Shown here piece by piece: positions 58,733 through 64,000 of a stretch of 64,000 bases of DNA; within the stretch, counting starts at the first letter, position 1, and every line of letters starts with the position of its first letter. The stretch is from Sarcina sp034439435. Lineage in GTDB: Bacteria; Bacillota; Clostridia; Clostridiales; Clostridiaceae. The translations under genes and the position numbers were made by a program. Under the pieces are notes generated by a model, which worked only from the letters and a program-made list of their open reading frames with translations, was not told the DNA's origin and made no database searches. Where the stretch lies: NCBI RefSeq assembly GCF_034439435.1, contig NZ_JAPCKJ010000004.1, positions 186,001-250,000 of the forward strand, read 5' to 3'.

Positions 58733-60079
58733 CTATTTTATTCCCTGTTCAAAAGAAAAAAGGCTATTTTCATCATATATCTTTCTAATCTCTCTTAGCT
58801 TGTCCTTATTTTCACCATAATATTCTCTTTCATAATCTTTAAGACCTTCAAAAGGAAAATTTATAAATGATCCTTTAGTTATACTCTCTATATATTCAAA
58901 ATTATTTTTTATCCATTTTATATTCTCTTCTGCAAAAACATCATCTTCCCAAACAGATTGTATGCCCATAATAAATCTTGCATCTCTATAATAAAATGCT
59001 GATGAATCTTTTTCTACATCTGATACTGCTCCACCTAATCCATAAAAAGATATAGCAGCATAATATGCTCCCTCTGCTCTATTGGAAACTATGTCTATAA
59101 GATTTTCAATTTCAAAAGTTTCATAATCTCTAAATATAAATCTTCCTGTTGATTTATACTTTTCATATGGAGGATGACTATATTCTATTTTTCTATTAGC
59201 TTCTAATACCCTCATGTAGCTCAAATTAAAATTAACTTTTGTTGGTAATTTAAATGGAAGTAATATTTCATTTGCTTCATCTTTATTTCCATAAAATAAT
59301 CCTGTAATTTTAACTCCTATGCCTTTATCTTTTGAATTATAGATAGCTGTTTTTAAATTCATTCTTCTATCTAAATTTTTAAATGTTTCCTGTAATGTCT
59401 TTATTACATAAACCATTTCTTCTTTTTCTACATTAGGATAATCTATATCTATTAAAGTTGCCATCTCTATTTTTTGAGGAATTTTAAAGGTCATCGAAAC
59501 AACTACACCAAAGTTGCCACCTCCCCCACCTTTAGCAGCCCAAAATAAATCTGGATTATCTTTTTCATTAGCAATAATAATTTTCCCTCTACTATTTATA
59601 AACTTTACTTCTAAAAGATTGTCACATCCAAGTCCAAATAATCTACTTGAATATCCCCAACCTCCACCTAGTGCGAATCCTACAACTCCAACTGTTGGAC
59701 ATCCACCTCCTGGAAATGGATATCCTAAAACTCCTAATGCTTCATATATTTCTTCATTCTTAACGCCACCTTCTATAGTGACCATCATGTTATTTTCATC
59801 AATAATTATATTATTCATTTTACTTAAGTCTATTACTAATACGTCATTTCCTGTAGAATAACCTTCATAATTATGACGTCCAACTCTTATTCTAAAAGAA
59901 ATATCATTCTCTTTAGCCCAAGCTAAGGCATTTTTTACATCCTCAATATTATTACAAAATACTATTCCTAAAGGATACTTTTTTATAGCTCTATTCCATG
60001 ATTCTATACTTTTTTCATATTCTAAATCTCCCCTAGTTATAACTTGTCCAGTCAATTTAGAGAAATCAACATTTATCAT
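58733..60079 (-). CDS. FAD-binding oxidoreductase, berberine-bridge (BBE) type
   Basis: 448 residues. PCMH-type FAD domain with the two flavinylation residues of bicovalent enzymes: His69 (RVGRHNYEG) and Cys127 (GGGCPTVGVVG). AKGGGGGNFGVVVSMTF and the C-terminal BBE motif REYYGENKDKLREIRKIYDE complete the family pattern. Such enzymes oxidise sugars or other alcohols, using O2 or other acceptors; in an anaerobe the acceptor is unclear. No signal peptide. GAAGGTGAG precedes the ATG. Monocistronic. Confidence 0.88.
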   Translation of the reverse strand: MINVDFSKLTGQVITRGDLEYEKSIESWNRAIKKYPLGIVFCNNIEDVKNALAWAKENDISFRIRVGRHNYEGYSTGNDVLVIDLSKMNNIIIDENNMMVTIEGGVKNEEIYEALGVLGYPFPGGGCPTVGVVGFALGGGWGYSSRLFGLGCDNLLEVKFINSRGKIIIANEKDNPDLFWAAKGGGGGNFGVVVSMTFKIPQKIEMATLIDIDYPNVEKEEMVYVIKTLQETFKNLDRRMNLKTAIYNSKDKGIGVKITGLFYGNKDEANEILLPFKLPTKVNFNLSYMRVLEANRKIEYSHPPYEKYKSTGRFIFRDYETFEIENLIDIVSNRAEGAYYAAISFYGLGGAVSDVEKDSSAFYYRDARFIMGIQSVWEDDVFAEENIKWIKNNFEYIESITKGSFINFPFEGLKDYEREYYGENKDKLREIRKIYDENSLFSFEQGIK

Positions 60080-60154
60080 AAGCTCACCTTCTATACTAAA
60101 TACTTTCCTTTAATGATGATATCATAAGTTTTTTATTTATAAAATCAAAAAAAG

Positions 60155-60204
60155 AAGTGAAAGATTATAACTTTAGTTAAATTAACTAAAATAATCCTTC
60201 ACTT
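60155..60204. terminator. Terminator of the YitT-like gene
   Basis: AAGTGAAAGATTAT pairs with ATAATCCTTCACTT with one mismatch, enclosing a second stem TTTAGTTAA/TTAACTAAA. Confidence 0.8.
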
Positions 60205-60210
60205 ATTAAA

Positions 60211-61083
60211 CTATATAAGAGAATTATCGTAGAATTTTCCTACAACCTCAACTGTTGGTTGTATATTTACAAAAGCTTCTGGATCTATATCCATAACATT
60301 TTTCTTAACAATTAGTAATTCATGTTTTGAAATTACTGTAGTAACTGAACTTAATGGCTCATTAGTATATCCACCATAAAGATTTCTTCCAATTGTAACT
60401 CCTCTCATTTGACTCTTAATTAAGCTATCAACTACTTCTTTTTCTTTCTTAGTATATATAGTTACTGTAAGTTTAAATTGCTGTATATAAAATAAGTCTA
60501 TAACTTTAGTAGTAACATAGATTGAAACTAAGCTATAAAGAGCTAATTCCCATCCATAAACTAATCCTGCAACTAAAAGTATTATTCCATTTACTAAGAA
60601 TCCTAGTTGTCCAACTGATTTACCAGTCATTTTTTGTACAACTAAAACTATTATATCTGTACCACCAGTAGAGAATCCTGCTCTAAAGCACATTCCTACT
60701 CCAGCTCCCATAAACACTCCACCAAATATAGAATTTAATAATTGATTATCAGTAAGTGCTCTTGTTGGAATAAAACCTATAAAAAATGATAATGAAATTA
60801 TTGAAAGAAAACTATATAAAGTAAATTTCCTACCAAGTTTTCTAAAGGATAAATAAGCAAGTGGTAGATTTAAAATTAGAACCCATGTTGAAATATCAAT
60901 ATGAATATTAAAGAAATCCCCACCAATTGATGATAATAGCTGAGATATTCCTGTAACCCCTGATGAATAAATATGTGCAGGTGTCAAGAAAAAATTAACC
61001 CCAATTCCAGCTAAAGCCCCAAAAAGAATTATGGCAGTAATTCTATAGGCAACCTGATAAATTCTTTTGTTCTTTTTATTCAC
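60211..61083 (-). CDS. YitT-family membrane protein (DUF161 plus DUF2179)
   Basis: 290 residues: five or six transmembrane helices (about 10-205, GALAGIGVNFFLTPAHIYSS and GAGVGMCFRAGFSTGGTDII) then a cytosolic DUF2179 domain (about 210-285, LTVTIYTKKEKEVVDSLIKS). Widely conserved in Firmicutes; transport role suspected, not shown. The start is GTG 61083, six bases after GGAGTG; no ATG with a better site is nearby. Confidence 0.88.
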   Translation of the reverse strand: MNKKNKRIYQVAYRITAIILFGALAGIGVNFFLTPAHIYSSGVTGISQLLSSIGGDFFNIHIDISTWVLILNLPLAYLSFRKLGRKFTLYSFLSIISLSFFIGFIPTRALTDNQLLNSIFGGVFMGAGVGMCFRAGFSTGGTDIIVLVVQKMTGKSVGQLGFLVNGIILLVAGLVYGWELALYSLVSIYVTTKVIDLFYIQQFKLTVTIYTKKEKEVVDSLIKSQMRGVTIGRNLYGGYTNEPLSSVTTVISKHELLIVKKNVMDIDPEAFVNIQPTVEVVGKFYDNSLI

Positions 61084-61353
61084 TCACTTCACTCCGTTCA
61101 AAGTTATTTTTTTACTATTACTTATTGTTTGAAAATTTATTTAATTCATTATATCATCAATAATTTTCTTTTAAATAGTTTTAATTACTATTTTTACAAT
61201 TTATGATATTTTATACTTTTTACTAACTATTTATTATTTTCTCTCTATATAAGTTAAAATATTAATATTCGATAATAGTATTTTTTCATATGTCAAAGAA
61301 AAATTTTTATAAAGTTGGAGTGAAAAGTCCTCTACTACTTTAATATAAAAAAT

Positions 61354-62703
61354 TTAATTTACCTCTAAGATTTTTTCTGTATCTTTTTCTCTAATCTTTT
61401 CTACAAAAGACTTTAATACTAAGCCTATTACCAATCCAAAGAAGGCTGGTAAAACCCATCCTAATCCCTTTGAGTAAAATGGTAATTTTTCAAAAAGTCT
61501 ATTTATAAACTCTATATTTATACCTGCTCCACTTAATGCATGAAAAACGCTAACTACTGTGGTAAATGCTATAGTTGTACCATAGACAATTGAATTTTCC
61601 TTTATAAATTTATCTAACATCGATAAAAGAATAAGCATGATTGCCATAGGATATATTGCATTTAATACTGGTACTGATACTGCTAATATCTTATTAAGCC
61701 CCATGTTAGCTAAAATCATACTTGTTACTGTTAATATCCTAACCCAAGAAACATAATTTATTTTTTTAGTTAAAGTTTGAAAATACTGACTACAAGAAGT
61801 TATAAGCCCTACACAAGTTGTTAAGCAAGCCAGTGTAAATATTACTGCTAATAAAATCGCACCTGGTTTTCCAAATATATATGTCATAATGTTCCCAAGA
61901 GTTTGAGCCCCATTCTCTGTTAGTCCAAATCTTCCTCCACTTGTAGCTCCTAAATGAGCAAGCATTGAATATATTAAAATCAATAATCCTCCTGCTATTA
62001 TTCCTGCTTTTACAGATGTTTTAACAACGTATTTTTCTTCTTTTACCCCTTTTGATTTGATTACAAGAGCTATAACAATTCCAAAATTTAGAGCGGCAAT
62101 TGTATCCATAGTCATATATCCATCTAAAAATCCACTTATAAATGGTGATTCTTTATAAACCCCAGTTACCTCTCCATAGGCTCCTAAAGGCTTAAAAATA
62201 CTGGCTATAAAAATCAATGATATTAATATAAGTAAGCTTGGTGTTAAAACTTTTCCCATTCGATCTACTAACTTTGCTGGTGATAAAGATAACCAATATG
62301 CCACAGCAAAAAATACAAAAGTATATATAAATAAAGCTAAATTATTAGATATAAGTCCTTTTGGTAAAAAAGGTGCTACCGCCATTTCAAAAGGCAAACT
62401 TCCTGCTCTAGGTATCCCTAACCCTGGTCCTATTGAAATATATATAAGTACAGTAAAAAACGTTGCAAAAAGCGGATTTACTCTACTAGCTAAGGCATGT
62501 AAACCTCCTGATTTAGCCACAGCAACTACTCCCAAAACAGGAAATCCTACTGCCGTAACGAAGAAACCTAAAATAGTAATCCAAGTGGCTCCCCCAGCAG
62601 CTTGTCCTAAAAATGGCGGAAAAATTAAATTTCCAGCTCCAAAAAATAATGAAAATAACATTAAACTTACTAATAACAAATCTTTTCTTGATAATTTTTT
62701 CAT
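61354..62703 (-). CDS. brnQ: Branched-chain amino-acid carrier BrnQ
   Basis: 449 residues with about 12 transmembrane helices; MLFSLFFGAGNLIFPPFLGQ at helix 1 is the LIVCS signature. It imports leucine, isoleucine and valine with Na+ or H+. ATG 62703 follows GGGGCAGG. An isoleucine-type T-box leader lies upstream (62893-63203), so transcription should rise when tRNA-Ile is uncharged. About 190 bases separate the T-box terminator from the ATG, including a possible 13-codon frame. Confidence 0.92.
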   Translation of the reverse strand: MKKLSRKDLLLVSLMLFSLFFGAGNLIFPPFLGQAAGGATWITILGFFVTAVGFPVLGVVAVAKSGGLHALASRVNPLFATFFTVLIYISIGPGLGIPRAGSLPFEMAVAPFLPKGLISNNLALFIYTFVFFAVAYWLSLSPAKLVDRMGKVLTPSLLILISLIFIASIFKPLGAYGEVTGVYKESPFISGFLDGYMTMDTIAALNFGIVIALVIKSKGVKEEKYVVKTSVKAGIIAGGLLILIYSMLAHLGATSGGRFGLTENGAQTLGNIMTYIFGKPGAILLAVIFTLACLTTCVGLITSCSQYFQTLTKKINYVSWVRILTVTSMILANMGLNKILAVSVPVLNAIYPMAIMLILLSMLDKFIKENSIVYGTTIAFTTVVSVFHALSGAGINIEFINRLFEKLPFYSKGLGWVLPAFFGLVIGLVLKSFVEKIREKDTEKILEVN

Positions 62704-62839
62704 AAATACCTGCCCCATTTCTTTTTTTATTGACCGTATTTTAAATAATAATTATGTTTTAAATAAATATTAATTTAAATCAAATCTAAATTAATATTTT
62801 ACTCACTCTAAAAATTAATATAAAATATAGTCTTACTTT

Positions 62840-62881
62840 TTAATCACTGTAAAAAATTATAATTTCACCTTCTATGTCCAT
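62840..62881 (-). CDS. Possible 13-codon leader peptide between T-box and brnQ
   Basis: AAAGGGGG lies 7 bases before ATG 62881, and the frame reads MDIEGEIIIFYSD then stop. Such a strong ribosome site without a gene is odd, but a frame this short could be chance. Confidence 0.2.
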   Translation of the reverse strand: MDIEGEIIIFYSD

Positions 62882-62892
62882 AAAAAAGCCCC

Positions 62893-63203
62893 CTTTAAAA
62901 ATAAAAATACCTCGTCCCCTTATAAAAAGGGACGAGGTTTAATCGCGTTACCACCCTAATTCTATAAATATAACCTAAATAAAATAGATTAAACTTATAG
63001 CACTCGTAAAATACGTACTAAATAATACGCTTTTCCTTTAACGGTGAAAATCCGATAAAACTTACTAAAATATAGCTTCAGTTTTACTTCTCCGAGATGA
63101 TTTTCAGATATACCTTGAACATTGACTTTCAGCAAATTGTCAACTCTCTGTGGAACAATAAATATTTCTTACTTTTTCTCTTCATAGAATTTGCTTTTGA
63201 ATT
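62893..63203 (-). ncRNA. T-box riboswitch (isoleucine-type) upstream of brnQ
   Basis: Minus strand. Stem I region has CAGAGAGTTGAC and GCTGAAAGTCAAT, then GAAA-ATC-ATCTC with specifier ATC (63099-63101), an Ile codon. The T-box sequence AGGGTGGTAACGCG lies at 62944-62957, and the terminator is ACCTCGTCCC/GGGACGAGGT (62909-62938) followed by ATTTTTATTTTT. The UGGU bulge suits a tRNA ending ACCA, as tRNA-Ile does. Premature termination is expected when isoleucyl-tRNA is plentiful. Confidence 0.92.
62909..62938 (-). terminator. T-box terminator hairpin
   Basis: Ten-bp perfect stem, 10-base loop, T run on the minus strand. The left side overlaps the antiterminator pairing partner of the T-box. 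Confidence 0.92.
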
Positions 63204-63210
63204 TATATGT

Positions 63211-63239
63211 ATATTACCTTTTATTTTTCCATCTGTCAA
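63211..63239 (-). promoter_or_regulatory. Promoter of the brnQ T-box transcript
   Basis: Minus strand TTGACA (63234-63239), 17-base spacer, TAATAT (63211-63216), a near-consensus housekeeping promoter. Confidence 0.85.
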
Positions 63240-63367
63240 CTACAAGTGTATTTTTTATTTATTTTTTATTCATTTCTATTTTTAATTAATAAAAAATAAA
63301 TTATAATGAATAATTTTTCTTATTTTAAAACAAAAACTAATCTCTTAAAGTTCTTAAAAGGTTTAAT

Positions 63368-63407
63368 AAAAAACCATATTAATCCCTTTTGATTAATATA
63401 GTTTTTT
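63368..63407. terminator. Terminator of the phosphonoacetaldehyde hydrolase gene
   Basis: AAAAAAC then ATATTAATC pairs with GATTAATAT then GTTTTTT; T run on the minus strand; 61 bases after the stop codon. Confidence 0.8.
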
Positions 63408-63467
63408 ATTTATAATAACTAGTGTATATTTATAGCCAGTTAAATATGCTATTTTTTCTTATAAAAA

Positions 63468-64000
63468 CTAATATTTTTTCGGACTTTTCTCTTCAGATAT
63501 TAATGTATTAATTTTTTCTATTAGTTCTCCGATTTCTCCCATAGTTCTTATAGTAAAATCAGCTTCCCATTCTAAGAATTTTTTTTCTGTCTCTTGTATT
63601 GCCTCTTCTTTTTTTTCGACTGAAAGAGAATTAAATTCTTCATAACTTAAACCCATTGTAGAACTACCAACAACAACTCCAACAGTCCATACTCCTGCAC
63701 TTTTTCCTTCTTTTATATCTGATTCAGTATCTCCAATTTTAATTGCACTTAAAACAGAGGAAATTTTTAATTCTTCTAAATTTCTAAAAATCATATAAGG
63801 ATATGGTCTCCCACATGAATTTGTTGAATCTGCAGTAATCCAAAAATCTGGTTCATAACCATTTTCTTTTGCTCCCTTAGTTACTATATCCATCATTGAA
63901 TTAGTATATCCTGTTGTTGATCCAACTTTTATGTTATTTTCTCTTAAATATTTAATTGCATCTAAAATTTCTGGTATAGGTTCAGTATATTTTGAAAGAG
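63468..64000 (-). CDS. phnX: Phosphonoacetaldehyde hydrolase (phosphonatase), C-terminal part; 5' end outside window
   Basis: The frame is open from the window edge to the stop at 63468, about 176 residues visible. It reads YTEPIPEILDAIKYLRENNI, then KVGSTTGYTNSMMDIVTKGA, NGYEPDFWITADSTNSCGRP, IKIGDTESDIKEGKSAGVWT and VGVVVGSSTMGLSYEEFNSL, all strongly typical of PhnX. It cleaves phosphonoacetaldehyde to acetaldehyde and phosphate in 2-aminoethylphosphonate use. The nucleophile and Schiff-base lysine lie beyond the window. An internal ATG at 63896 is not the start because conserved residues precede it. Confidence 0.88.
   Translation of the reverse strand, partial: LSKYTEPIPEILDAIKYLRENNIKVGSTTGYTNSMMDIVTKGAKENGYEPDFWITADSTNSCGRPYPYMIFRNLEELKISSVLSAIKIGDTESDIKEGKSAGVWTVGVVVGSSTMGLSYEEFNSLSVEKKEEAIQETEKKFLEWEADFTIRTMGEIGELIEKINTLISEEKSPKKY

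Noticed and set aside
63468..63896. Phosphonatase-like frame as a complete short gene from its internal ATG
   Set aside because: Conserved PhnX sequence (GSTTGYTNSM) lies upstream of that ATG and the frame continues to the window edge, so it is a truncated view of a longer gene.

Overview
The window is about 64 kb of very AT-rich Firmicutes chromosome. It has strong purine-rich Shine-Dalgarno sites, a CIRCE box, a T-box leader and many short intrinsic terminators. It is best explained as Clostridium perfringens. The exo-alpha-1,6-mannosidase at 29641-30924 carries Asp220 and Glu393 at exactly the numbering I recall for the characterised C. perfringens GH125 enzyme. The GH85-dockerin enzyme, oleate hydratase, beta-carbonic anhydrase and MalL-type glucosidase fit the same species. 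Most genes lie on the minus strand. I see no phage, IS element, tRNA, rRNA or CRISPR array.

Layout by region. 0.2-10 kb: a FUSC membrane protein, a MerR regulator with a perfect operator-like palindrome, a secreted multidomain endo-beta-N-acetylglucosaminidase (GH85), a VOC protein, a CGGC protein, and an iron alcohol dehydrogenase divergent from an AraC regulator. 10.6-14.9 kb: glyoxalase I, a YtrA-type GntR repressor plus ABC-2 exporter operon, a BFD-type [2Fe-2S] miniprotein and a siroheme/[4Fe-4S] protein. 15.4-19 kb: a Fur-boxed ferric iron ABC importer. 19-31 kb: a CNNM/CBS protein, stress-type YtxH/DUF948 proteins, lipoproteins, a decayed phosphoesterase, a signal peptidase and GH125. 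31-39 kb: TrmB, a helicase with an inserted DEDDh exonuclease, and oleate hydratase with a divergent TetR regulator. 39.5-46.3 kb: a LacI-controlled alpha-glucoside operon (GH13, PTS EIICB, EEP-family protein) and an aldo/keto reductase. 46.3-64 kb: an NSS transporter with its small subunit, HtpG under CIRCE, a patch of uncharacterised small genes, carbonic anhydrase, a GlpA-like pair, HAD, BBE-type flavoprotein, YitT, BrnQ with an isoleucine T-box, and the 3' part of a phosphonoacetaldehyde hydrolase that runs off the window.

Physiologically the region reads as host-glycan and maltose use (GH85, GH125, GH13/PTS), iron and amino-acid uptake, and detoxification (two VOC proteins, oleate hydratase, FUSC).

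The least explained layer is intergenic. At least three families of palindromic repeats are scattered through the window. I call them A (about 245 bp when full, with many short derivatives), B (about 235 bp when full) and C (about 60 bp). They often begin or end within a few bases of a stop codon. In one case repeat B supplies the last codons and stop of the iron-transporter ATPase. Families A and B share a similar central core. I regard these repeats as the main candidate for something undescribed.
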